Positions 51,074 through 60,391 of a DNA stretch of 64,000 nucleotides are shown here, piece after piece. Under the pieces are notes generated by a model. It saw nothing but the letters and a program-made list of their open reading frames with translations, was not told the origin of the DNA and ran no database searches. The translations under genes and the position numbers were made by a program. This DNA is from DATARH01 sp036268075 (GTDB lineage: Bacteria > Pseudomonadota > Alphaproteobacteria > ATCC43930 > CGMCC-115725), in contig DATAUV010000133.1 of the NCBI GenBank assembly GCA_036268075.1, forward strand, positions 1-64,000. The letters are read 5' to 3'. The stretch's first letter is position 1. Every line of letters begins with the position of its first letter.

Positions 51074-54000
51074 ATGATCTCCGCCACCTTCATCAAGCGG
51101 CCGCGGCTGGCCATCGTCATCGCCATCGTGATCACGATCGCCGGTGCGATCGCGCTGACGCGCATTCCGGTCGCGCAGTTTCCGGACATCGTGCCGCCGC
51201 GGGTCCAGGTGACGGCGAACTATCCCGGCGCCTCCGCCGCGGTCATCGAAGCGGCCGTCGCGCAGCCGCTCGAGGCCCAGATCGTCGGCGTCGACAAGAT
51301 GATCTACATGAAGTCGACCAGCGCCAATGACGGCAGCTACAGCCTGACGGTCAGCTTCGCCGTCGGCAGCAATCCCGATGTCGACACGGTGAACGTCAAC
51401 AACCGCGTTCAGACTGCGCTGCCGCAACTGCCCCAGGCGGTGCAGCTACAAGGCCTGACGGTGATCAAGCGCTCGGCGGCGATCTTGCAGTTCATCAATC
51501 TCTACAGCGATGACGGCAAGCTCAGCCCGGTTTTCATCACCAGCTACGCGACGCTCAACGTGCTCGATGAATTGTCGCGGGTCGAAGGCGTCGGCCAGGC
51601 GCTGCTGTTCGGCAAGCTCAACTATTCGATGCGCATCTGGTTCGACACCCAGAAGATGACGAACCTGAACCTGGCGCCGTCCGACGTCATCACCGCGATC
51701 CAGGCGCAGAACGTGCAGGCTCCGGTCGGCCGCATCGGCGCACGCCCGGTCGGCAATGACCAGCAGTTCCAGTTGAACGTGCAGACGCAAGGGACGCTGA
51801 CGACGCCCGAGCAGTTCGGCAAGATCGTGCTGCGCGCCAACCCCGACGGTTCCGTCCTGCATCTGAGCGATGTCGCCCGCGTCGAGCTGGGGGCGCAGAA
51901 CGAGGACACCGAGACCCGCAGCAACGGCCAACCGGCGGTCGGCGTGGCGCTTTACCTCGCCCCGGACGCCAACGCGGTGCAGACCGCCACCGCCGTCAGC
52001 CGCACCCTCGCGCGGCTGAGCGAACGCTTCCCGGCGGGGCTGAAGGCGCGTGTCGTCTACGATTCCACCGTCTTCGTCAACGACACCATACACGAGGTGC
52101 TGTGGACGCTGACCCAGGCGTTTATTCTTGTCATCGTCGTGGTGTTTCTGTTCCTCGGCAATCTGCGTGCGACGATCATCCCCGCGGTCGCCGTCCCGGT
52201 CAGCCTCATCGGCACTTTCGCGGTGCTGCTGGCGGTCGGATACTCCGCCAACACCGTGTCGCTGCTGGCGATGGTGCTGGCGATCGGCATCGTCGTCGAC
52301 GATGCGATCGTCGTGGTCGAGAACGTCGAGCGCGTCCTCGAAGAAGAACCGGAGTTGAGCCCGTCGGAGGCGACCCTCAAGGCGATGGGGCAGATCACCG
52401 GCCCGATCGTCGCAATCACCCTGGTGCTGCTCTCGGTCTTCGTGCCGGTGGCGTTTATCCCGAGCATCTCGGGACAACTTTTCCGCCAGTTCGCCGTCAC
52501 CATCAGCATCGCGATGCTGATCTCGGCATTGAACGCGCTGACCCTGTCGCCGGCGCTGTGCGCCGTCTTCCTGCGCCACGGGGGCAAGAAGCGGGGGCTG
52601 ATGGCGTTGATACTGCGCGGCATCGACCGCGTGCGCGATGGCTATGCCGCCATCGTCGTCCGCCTGGTGCGCGTCAGCGTTTTGTCGGTACTACTGATCG
52701 CCGCCTGCGCGGCCGGAATATTCTCGCTCGCCAGGATCACGCCGACGAGCTTTCTGCCCGAAGAGGACCAGGGCGCGTTTTTCCTCAACGTGCAGCTTCC
52801 CGACGGCGCCTCGGTGGCGCGCACCAGCGCGGCGGTGCGCAAGGTAGAGGCACTCCTCAAATCGATGCCGCAGGTGGAGGGCACCTTCGCGGTGATCGGT
52901 TTTTCGCTGCTCGACGCCGCCAATGAGGCCAATACCGGCTTCCTGCTCGCCAAGCTCAAGCCGTTCGAGGACCGCCGGAAGGCCGAGGATTCGGCGCAGG
53001 CGCTGATCCGCAAGACCTTCGCCGAGGGATAGCAGGTCAGGACCGCGAACGTCGTCGCCTTCAACCTGCCGCCGATCATCGGCCTCTCCACCAGCGGCGG
53101 GTTCGAATACCAGCTCGAAGCCCTCGAAGGACAGGACCCGGTCAAGCTCGGCGCGGTCGTGCAAGGCGTGGTCGCGGCGGCCAATCAGGATCCGCGGCTC
53201 GCGCGTGTGTTCTCGACCTTCACCGCATCGACGCCGTCGATCTATCTCGACATCGACCGCGACAAGGCGCAGGCGCTCGGCCTCAACATGGGCGACGTGT
53301 TCACCGCCCTGCAATCGACGCTCGGTGGGTATTTCGTCAACAATTTCAATCTCTACGGCCGAACCTGGCAGGTCAACATCGAGGGCGAGGCCAGGGATCG
53401 CCGGGATTTCGAGAATATCTGGCAGATCCACGTGCGCAATAAGACCGGCGACATGGTGCCATTGCGCTCGATCGCCAACCTGCGTTTCGTCCTCGGGCCA
53501 CAGGTGATCACCCGTTACAACAACTACCGGTCGATCACGGTCAACGGCAGCCCGGCGCCCGGCGGATCGTCAGGTGCGGCGCTGGCGGCGATGCAGGAGG
53601 TTTCGGCGAAGACGCTGCCGCCGGGATACACGTTCGAATGGACCGGCACCGCCTTTCAAGAGCACGAGGCCGGCGGGCAGACCGGGCCGATCCTTGCCAT
53701 GGCGGTGGTGTTCGCGTTCCTCTTCCTCGTCGGCCTCTACGAGAGCTGGATGATCCCGATCCCGGTTCTGCTCTCGGTGACCGTCGGCGTGCTGGGCGCC
53801 TATGCCGGCATCCTCGTCGCCCACCTGACGCTCGACCTCTACGCGCAGATCGGCCTCGTCGTGCTGATCGCGCTCGCCGCCAAGAACGGCATTCTGATCG
53901 TCGAGTTCGCGCGCGAACAGCGCGAGCAGGGCACGACGATCATCGAGGCCGCGGTGCTCGGCGCGCGGATGCGGTTCCGCGCCGTGATGATGACCTCGAT

Positions 54001-54247
54001 CGCCTTCATCCTGGGCCTGGTGCCGCTGGTCTTCGCCCATGGTGCCGCGCAGATCAGCCGCCGGGATGTGGGCACCTCCGTCTTCGCCGGGATGCTCGTC
54101 GCAAGCACGATCGGCGTGTTCCTGATCCCGATGCTGTATGTCGTCTTCCAGCGCCTGCGGGAGCGGGACATGCGCTGGCTGCCGCTCGGGCGGCGCGGAG
54201 CCGCCGGCGCCGACGGACATCGGCTGTCTCGGCCCGCGGGCGAATAA
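51074..54247 (+). pseudogene. RND multidrug transporter gene interrupted by an in-frame TAG
   Basis: The frame 51074-53032 codes 652 residues and stops at TAG 53030-53032; the same frame then continues without further interruption to 54247. Read across, the product is about 1057 residues, the normal length for an AcrB/MexF-type pump. Landmarks: MISATFIKRPRLAIVIAIVI, proton-relay GIVVDDAIVVVENVERV, and after the stop VVAFNLPPIIGLSTSGGFEY and LAAKNGILIVEFAREQ. Only one codon separates this from an intact pump. It may be a point mutation, a sequencing error, or a gene read as two pieces. Confidence 0.88.
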
Positions 54248-54461
54248 TCGCCGACGCGCTCTCGCGGCCGCGCCGACGGCAGGGGCCCGTTCTCTCGCCA
54301 GCCGGCTCGCCTGTTTGGATCGCGGCCAGTGCTGCGAGGGCGCGTTCGATCTGGCGCAAATATATCCGGACCCACGCGGGGCCGACCCCTTCGCTGATGT
54401 ACTCGTGAAAGAGCGCAATTCGGCGGCGGAGGGTTTCAGCATCTTCTTCCGTTACGCCCAC
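54054..54461 (-). CDS. Possible small helical protein overlapping the pump end
   Basis: 135 codons, of which the first 50 look protein-like: LRRRIALFHEYISEGVGPAW and VRIYLRQIERALAALAA resemble short alphaproteobacterial proteins of the type xRRIALYRRYL. The rest runs Arg-rich into the convergent pump gene and is probably read-through after loss of the original stop. It is doubtful as an intact gene. Confidence 0.3.
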   Translation of the reverse strand: MGVTEEDAETLRRRIALFHEYISEGVGPAWVRIYLRQIERALAALAAIQTGEPAGERTGPCRRRGRESASAIIRPRAETADVRRRRRLRAARAAASACPAPAGAGRRHTASGSGTRRSCLRRASRRRRRCPHPGG

Positions 54462-54514
54462 CGTAACCGGATGGCCGGGTCGCCGGTTGGGTGATGCGCC
54501 ATAGCTCTCTCGCG

Positions 54515-54544
54515 TACAAAAAACCGAGCCGCAAGGGCTCGGTT
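54515..54544 (-). terminator. Rho-independent terminator
   Basis: Stem AACCGAGCC (54522-54530) and GGCTCGGTT (54536-54544) with a 5-nt loop; on the minus strand it runs into TTTTTTGTACG. It serves the minus-strand gene ending at 54598. Confidence 0.8.
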
Positions 54545-54597
54545 ATTCCGAGTCCATAATATCAGCACGAGACTGCGGTGTAGTACAGCCTACCGTG

Positions 54598-54804
54598 CTA
54601 CGCGAGAGGTAGCGTCAACTCGGAATAGGATGCTCCAGCGCCTCGGCACGGCGCTCGGTCTTTGAACGACCGTAGCCCATCGATCATCGCCGCGAGCCTC
54701 ATGGCGCGGGGATGGGTCGGGTCATATTGTTCCATGGCTTCGATAAGGTCTGTGATCGCGCGATCGATCGATCGCGGATTGCTCAGGTCCGGGCATTCGG
54801 CCAT
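54598..54804 (-). CDS. Small hypothetical protein
   Basis: 68 residues from the ATG at 54804 behind GAGGGAA; a longer start at 54834 is possible. MAECPDLSNPRSIDRAITDL then IEAMEQYDPTHPRAMRLAAM looks helical and acidic. A terminator follows. No family was recognised. Confidence 0.55.
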   Translation of the reverse strand: MAECPDLSNPRSIDRAITDLIEAMEQYDPTHPRAMRLAAMIDGLRSFKDRAPCRGAGASYSELTLPLA

Positions 54805-54900
54805 CGCGGCTTCCCTCACCGCTGATTTCACCAAAGGTTCGGAATGGCCGCGCGGGGCGATATTCGCCCTGAGAGAGCCGAAAGTCTCAACCTTTCGTGG

Positions 54901-55218
54901 TTAAGCGCGGGGCGCGAGCATCCGTGGGACGGTTTCCAGAAGGTCGGGGATGCTGACCGGAAGCGGCATGAACTCCCCTATCCCATCCGCGTGTTGCTCT
55001 GTCTCCGGTAAGGCCGTGAACAGAACCTTGAGGTCAGGGCGCTTATTCGTCGCGACGAGCGCGAGGGAGACGCCATCGAGGCCTGACGGGTATTCAATGC
55101 GGGTAACCAGTAGCTCGACGCTCTGCGCCGGCTCCAGCGCCAAGATGAAGATTTCATTCGACTGATACATGGAAAAACCAGGGCCGCTGTCGGTTTGTCT
55201 CCATACGATGTGGGCCAT
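54901..55218 (-). CDS. Degenerate response-regulator receiver-like protein
   Basis: 105 residues. The segment VELLVTRIEYPSGLDGVSLA aligns with the phospho-acceptor strand of receivers, where TD is expected but TR is found. RPDLKVLFTALPE matches the following T/S strand, and FMPLPVSIPDLLETV matches the KP-x-x loop with Lys replaced by Leu. Both phosphorylation-critical residues are therefore missing. It would be a pseudo-receiver or a decayed regulator. No output domain or kinase is nearby. Confidence 0.6.
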   Translation of the reverse strand: MAHIVWRQTDSGPGFSMYQSNEIFILALEPAQSVELLVTRIEYPSGLDGVSLALVATNKRPDLKVLFTALPETEQHADGIGEFMPLPVSIPDLLETVPRMLAPRA

Positions 55219-55271
55219 GTTCTCGACAGATTCGGAAATTACCTATGTCAGGTAAATCGGATTTGGTCGGC

Positions 55272-57071
55272 TCAATCCTCGCCGCGGGCGGCAGCCGCCT
55301 CGTTGTGACGCGTCAGATGGGCGGCGGTGTTGATGACGGCGGTGTGCGAAAACGCCTGCGGAAAATTGCCGAGGAGACGCTTCGCCACAGGGTCGTATTC
55401 CTCGGCGAGCAGGCCGAGATCGTTTGTGAAGGAAAGCAGGCGCTCGAACAATTTTATGGCGTCCTTCCGTCGGCCGATCAGGTTGAGGCTGTTGACGAGC
55501 CAAAAGCTGCAAGCCAGGAAAACACCCTCACCCGGGGGCAACCCATCGGTGCTCTTGAGGGTGCGATAGCGATAGACCAAGCCCTCGGAGACGAGGTCCT
55601 CCTCGATAGCGGCGATGGTGCCAAGCACCCGCGGGTCATCGGGCGGCAGAAAACCGAGCTGGGGGATCAGCAGCAACGAAGCGTCGACCTCTTTTGAGCC
55701 GTAGTACTGGACGAAGGTCTTTCGCTTGCGATCGTAGCCGCGTTTGAGGATCTGGTCGGAAATGCGATCGCGGATTTCGACCCAGTGCTCGCGCGGACCA
55801 TCGTTGCCATATTGCTCGATCGATTTGATGCCGCGATCGAACGCGACCCAGACCATCACCTTGGAGAAGGTAAAATGACGCGGCCGCCCGCGCACCTCCC
55901 AGATCCCCCGGTCGGGCTTGGTCCAGACCTGTTCCAGGAATTCGAGCAGCTTGAGCTGCAGGTTCCAGGTGTCGTTGCTGGCCTCGAGCCCAAAGCGCTG
56001 GCCCGCGTGCAGCGCATCCATCAGCTCGCCATAGACATCGAGTTGGAATTGGTCGGAAGCGGCATTGCCGACGCGCACCGGCCGACTATCGGCATAACCC
56101 GGAAGCCAGGCGATTTCATATTCGGTCAACCGCCGCTCGCCCGAGAGGCCGTACATGATCTGCATCTCGGCCGGGTGACCGGCCACCGCCCGCAACAGCC
56201 ACTCGCGCCAGGCCCGCGCCTCACGGCGATACCCCGAGCTGAGGAGCGCATAGAGCGTCAGGGTGGCGTCGCGCAGCCAGCAAAGGCGATAATCCCAATT
56301 GCGCACCCCGCCGATCCGCTCCGGCAACGAGGTAGTGGCCGCCGCGACGATGCCGCCGGTCGGTGAGAAGGTCAGCATCTTCAACGTGATCAGCGAGCGG
56401 ATCACCGCGTCGCGCCAGCGGCCCTTGAACCCGCACTGGCTCGACCAATCGCGCCAGCCGGTTTCGGTGGCCAGCAGCGCCTCTTGCGGATCGCGGTAAT
56501 TGAATCCTCGGTGATGGGAGGGATACCAGCTCATCGTAAACGGCACGTTCTGGCCGGCTTCGACGGTGAACTCGCCGACCGTGGTCAGCTCGGGCGTGCC
56601 GCGCAACTCGACCGGGGTGACGAATTGGACGGCGTTGGGTCCCGCGACCGCGCTCGGCCCGCCGAGATGCTGGCGAACCCACGGGACCGCCCGGCCATAC
56701 TCGAACCGCAGAACGATCTCCGTATGCATTCGCACCCGCCCGCTGACGCCGGAAACGATGCGGAACAGGTCGACCTGATCCTCCTGCTCGGCGATCGGCA
56801 TGAAATCGGTGACCGTTACGGCGCCATCCGCGGTCTCGAACCGGGTTTCGAGGATACCGGTCTCGCCGCGATAAGCGCGCGAAGTCTTGACGATGGGGTC
56901 CGCCGGGGCGATCAGCCAACGCCCGTGCTTGGTGTCGCCAAGCAGCGCCCCGAAGACGGACTCTGAGTCGAAACGCGGCAGGCACAGCCAGTCGATCGAC
57001 CCATCGCGCCCGACGAGCGCCGCGGTGCGGGTATTGCCGACGATGCCGTAATCCTCGATCGGGGCATTCAT
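55272..57071 (-). CDS. Glycoside hydrolase family 15 (glucoamylase/trehalase-like)
   Basis: 599 residues from the ATG at 57071 (MNAPIEDYGIVGNTRTAALV). An N-terminal beta-sandwich domain is followed by an (alpha/alpha)6 barrel. Landmarks: GSIDWLCLPRFDSESVFGAL, VRNWDYRLCWLRDATLTLYA with acidic residues, and ADSRPVRVGNAASDQFQLDV near the second catalytic Glu. It hydrolyses alpha-glucosidic bonds, with trehalose or maltodextrins the likely substrates. It has no signal peptide, so it acts in the cytoplasm. Extension to 57269 is a shadow. Confidence 0.88.
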   Translation of the reverse strand: MNAPIEDYGIVGNTRTAALVGRDGSIDWLCLPRFDSESVFGALLGDTKHGRWLIAPADPIVKTSRAYRGETGILETRFETADGAVTVTDFMPIAEQEDQVDLFRIVSGVSGRVRMHTEIVLRFEYGRAVPWVRQHLGGPSAVAGPNAVQFVTPVELRGTPELTTVGEFTVEAGQNVPFTMSWYPSHHRGFNYRDPQEALLATETGWRDWSSQCGFKGRWRDAVIRSLITLKMLTFSPTGGIVAAATTSLPERIGGVRNWDYRLCWLRDATLTLYALLSSGYRREARAWREWLLRAVAGHPAEMQIMYGLSGERRLTEYEIAWLPGYADSRPVRVGNAASDQFQLDVYGELMDALHAGQRFGLEASNDTWNLQLKLLEFLEQVWTKPDRGIWEVRGRPRHFTFSKVMVWVAFDRGIKSIEQYGNDGPREHWVEIRDRISDQILKRGYDRKRKTFVQYYGSKEVDASLLLIPQLGFLPPDDPRVLGTIAAIEEDLVSEGLVYRYRTLKSTDGLPPGEGVFLACSFWLVNSLNLIGRRKDAIKLFERLLSFTNDLGLLAEEYDPVAKRLLGNFPQAFSHTAVINTAAHLTRHNEAAAARGED

Positions 57072-57316
57072 TGTTGTTTTGGCCCCTTGGGTTCGGGCGA
57101 CGTCCGCCCCGGCATAGTGCTCCCCGCCTTCTAAGCCGTCGGCGGTGATGGCGCCAGTCTCGGAACCATCGTGATGCGGTTCCCAGTCATCTGAGCCCGC
57201 CGGACCGGAGTTGGGCAGTGGCCGAGCGGCATTAGGGGGAAGCTCGAATGCCGCGCAGTAGAGGGCCACTTTTGGCGCATCTGGTCCGTTGAAGTTTCTC
57301 TTGGCTCGGGGTCGAC

Positions 57317-57343
57317 CTCGCCCCGGCCACCGGTCGGGGCGAG
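57317..57343 (-). terminator. Hairpin after the molybdoenzyme gene
   Basis: Perfect 9-bp stem CTCGCCCCG (57317-57325) and CGGGGCGAG (57335-57343), 1 nt beyond the stop of the BisC-like gene. No T run follows, so termination is only likely. The rest of the gap to 57072 shows nothing further. Confidence 0.5.
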
Positions 57344-57344
57344 T

Positions 57345-59681
57345 TCAGCCGAGGCCGGGTGGCGGATCGAAAGCCCGTATCGGCGGGAGCGGGCCGTCGA
57401 ACCGCGCGATCTCGACCCGGGTAAGCTGACCCGTGGAGCCCTGCGCCAGCGAGGATGTGCCGGCATCCGTGGTCAGCACATTGGGGTTGCCGTGCACGCA
57501 GAGCGGCCGGTCGATGGCCGGGTCGGCCTCGTTCGACCAAAGTGGATCGAACCAGGCACCGGTCGACAATTGCACGACCCCCGGCCGCGGGGCATCGCTC
57601 AGCACCGCGCCGGCGAGACAGGCCCCGCGTTCGTTATAGAGGCGCACCACATCGCCATCGGCGATACCGCGGGCTGCCGCGTCGTCGGGATGGATGCGTA
57701 CCGGCTCTCGGCCTTGGACCTTGGACGCGACGCTGGTCGCGCCGAAATCGAGCTGGCTGTGCAGCCGGGTCGCCGGCTGGTTGGCGACGAGGTACAGCGG
57801 AAAGCGAGCCGCTCTATCCGTATCCGCGCCATAGGAAGGCGGCAGCCAGGTCGGGTGTCCGGGGCAATCGGCGTATCCAAACGACGCGATCGCCGCCGAG
57901 GAAATCTCGATCCTGCCGCTCGGCGTCGGCAAGGGTGCGGCCTGCGGATCGTGACGGAAGGCCCGCACGATACCGCCATCCCAGGCGTGTGTCGGCAGCA
58001 CCAGCTCGCCCGCCTTCCAGAACCCGTCGAAATCGGGCGCCGGATAGCCGAGTTCGGCAAGCCCGCGGCGGGTCGGCTCGTATAGGTGTTCGAGCCATTG
58101 CCGCGCGGTGCGGTCTTCGGTGAAGGCCCTGCCGACACCGAGGCGCCCCGCGATACCGCCGAAGATGGCGTAGTCGTCGCGTGCCTCTGCATAGGGTTCG
58201 GCGACGCGGTGCATCGCGATCAGCAGCGGGTCGTTCGTCGAGCCGCCGATGTCGTCGCGCTCCAAAGTCACCGTCGCCGGCAGCACGATATCGGCGTGCC
58301 GTGCGGTCGCGGTCCACGCCGAATCATGCACGATCACCGTCTCCGGCCGGGCGAACGCTTGGCGCAGCCGGTGGATGTCCTGGTGATGGTGGAACGGATT
58401 GCCGCCGGCCCAATAGACCAGCTTGATGTCGGGATAGGTGAGTTTTTGCCCGTCGTAATCGAACGACTCGCCGGGCCGCAGCAGGAGGTCCGAGATCTGC
58501 GCGACCGGGATGAAATCCGCGATGCTGTTGCGGCCCTGCGGCAGGGTCGGAACCGGCGCCGCGACCGAGGATTTTCCGGTATTGGCGATCGATCCCAGCG
58601 CATAGGCGAAGCCCGCGCCGGGCAGGCCGATCCGGCCGAGGAGCGCCGCCAGCACGACGCCCATCCACACCGGCTGCTCGCCGTGTTCGGCGCGCTGCAG
58701 CGACTGAGAGCAGGTGATGAGCGTGTGCCGCTCCGCCGCTCGACATGCCAGCGCCACGATCTCCTCGGCTGGCAGATCGCAGACACTTGCGGCCCAGCGC
58801 GCATCCTTGGGCTGGTTGTCGCTGCGGCCGAGGAGATAATCCTCGAAGATCTCGTAGCCGACGCAATAGCGGCCGATGAAGTCGCGGTCATGGCGCCCTT
58901 CGCTCACGAGCGTGTGTGCCATTCCGAGCATCAAGGCGACATCGGTGCCGGGGCGGATCGGGTGCCACACCGCCCCGACCTCGGGCAGGAAGTCATCGCG
59001 CAAGGGGCTGATCACGTGGAACTCGGCGCCGCGCGCGCGAGCCGCAACGAGCCGGTCGCGGGCGATGTGCTGGCTGGACCCGCCGCCGCCGACATCGTTG
59101 TTCTTGAGCGCCATCCCGCCAAAGGCCAGCACCAGCTCGGTCCGCGACGCCAATTCGTGCCAGCCGACATTGTTGCGGCTGGCAGCCTCCTGCGGCCCCA
59201 GCACATGCGGCAGGATCACCGTCGCCGCGCCCGAGCTGTAGCTGTTCACCGAACGGACATAGCCGCCCGCCATGTTCAGAAAGCGATGGAGCTGGCCGTT
59301 CGCGTGGTGGAAGCGGCCGGCGCTGGACCAGCCGTAGGAGCCGCCGAATACGCCGCGCGCTCCATGTTCCGCATAAACGCGGCGCAATTCGCCGGCGACG
59401 AGGTCGAGCGCCTTGTCCCACGGCAGGGAGACGAAGTCATCGCGGCCGCGGCGGCGGTCGGCGCCGGGACCATCGTCGAGCCAGCCGCGCCGAACGGCTG
59501 GGCGGGCGATCCGCGCGCGGTGCGTCAATGCCGCCGGCAGGTTGCCGAGCAACGGCGACGGCGCCGGATCGCGCGGGTGGGGCACGATCTCGATGCCGTC
59601 GTGGCCGCGCCGTACCGAAAAAGCGCCCCAATGCGAACTGTGCGGCAGCGGCGCGTCGTCTTCCAGCAGATGCGTGTCCAT
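57345..59681 (-). CDS. Biotin sulfoxide / TMAO reductase type molybdoenzyme
   Basis: 778 residues from the ATG at 59681. DMSO-reductase family without an N-terminal [4Fe-4S] motif. The Mo ligand is Ser120 in GGSYGWSSAGRFHHANGQ. Other landmarks: WAGGNPFHHHQDIHRLRQAF, RHADIVLPATVTLERDDIGG, and HSQLDFGATSV near the C-terminus. It has no Tat signal, which fits cytoplasmic BisC (reducing biotin or methionine sulfoxide) rather than periplasmic TorA/DorA. It stands alone without a cytochrome partner. Confidence 0.88.
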   Translation of the reverse strand: MDTHLLEDDAPLPHSSHWGAFSVRRGHDGIEIVPHPRDPAPSPLLGNLPAALTHRARIARPAVRRGWLDDGPGADRRRGRDDFVSLPWDKALDLVAGELRRVYAEHGARGVFGGSYGWSSAGRFHHANGQLHRFLNMAGGYVRSVNSYSSGAATVILPHVLGPQEAASRNNVGWHELASRTELVLAFGGMALKNNDVGGGGSSQHIARDRLVAARARGAEFHVISPLRDDFLPEVGAVWHPIRPGTDVALMLGMAHTLVSEGRHDRDFIGRYCVGYEIFEDYLLGRSDNQPKDARWAASVCDLPAEEIVALACRAAERHTLITCSQSLQRAEHGEQPVWMGVVLAALLGRIGLPGAGFAYALGSIANTGKSSVAAPVPTLPQGRNSIADFIPVAQISDLLLRPGESFDYDGQKLTYPDIKLVYWAGGNPFHHHQDIHRLRQAFARPETVIVHDSAWTATARHADIVLPATVTLERDDIGGSTNDPLLIAMHRVAEPYAEARDDYAIFGGIAGRLGVGRAFTEDRTARQWLEHLYEPTRRGLAELGYPAPDFDGFWKAGELVLPTHAWDGGIVRAFRHDPQAAPLPTPSGRIEISSAAIASFGYADCPGHPTWLPPSYGADTDRAARFPLYLVANQPATRLHSQLDFGATSVASKVQGREPVRIHPDDAAARGIADGDVVRLYNERGACLAGAVLSDAPRPGVVQLSTGAWFDPLWSNEADPAIDRPLCVHGNPNVLTTDAGTSSLAQGSTGQLTRVEIARFDGPLPPIRAFDPPPGLG

Positions 59682-60391
59682 CGTCAAGCAGCCTCGGGAT
59701 CAGCAGTCACAGCATTGCCGGATTAGCGCAAGGCCGGCAACGGACGATATGGCCGCAACATCACGTCCCGAGGCGTCGGATCATCCGGCCAGGCCGTTGG
59801 ATGCAACGGCGCGGAGGGGCGGGGCTGTGCCCCGGAGGCGCTGACGACCATCACCGCGCGGGCCCCCCCCCCCCCGAGCCGCGGAGGGGCGTGGTATCGG
59901 CAGCGTCACCAAGGCGGCGGCGATCGCCGGAGAGCCATCGACCGTCTCTCTCAGCAAGCCGCCGAAGACACCAATCGGAAGACGCGCCTGCATGCCGCAG
60001 TCGCTCTGCCGATACCCGCAGACCTCCGCTCCGATCGTCGGATGATCGCGGCCCGATCAGCCTTGGAGCCTCGTCGGCCTTGGGCGGGGTTGGAGGCGGA
60101 ATCGTGACTAACGTGGTCATGAGGCGGCGTCGAGGAAATCGACAGCGGCGATTGGGGGATCGGCGGCCAGGCCCTAACCGCCGCCGACGTCCACGCGCTC
60201 GCCCGTGGCAAACCGGCCTGAGGGCAGGCCCGCTGGACCGCGCTCGGCGCTGAGCTGCCAGTGTCCGGTAAGGCTTTCGTCGACTGCCTTTGCCCCAAAG
60301 CGGTCCCGCGTTCGATTGAGAAGCTCGCCGGGGCCGTTTGCTGTCGTGGCCGGATTGCGTAACCAAGCGGCGCCCGCGCGCTGGCAGACTG
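59682..60391. other. Gene-poor stretch with a 13-C run
   Basis: No intact gene is recognised in these 710 nt. A run of 13 C occurs at 59863-59875. Minus-strand frames around 59780-60300 look like broken coding DNA (for example QARLPIGVFGGLLRETVDGS) but match no family I can name. Probably a decayed gene with a slippery homopolymer inside. Confidence 0.35.

Noticed and set aside
53030..53032. Stop-codon recoding (pyrrolysine or programmed readthrough) in the RND gene
   Set aside because: No recoding signal or machinery is visible, and pumps of this family do not use it; a nonsense change or sequencing error is simpler.
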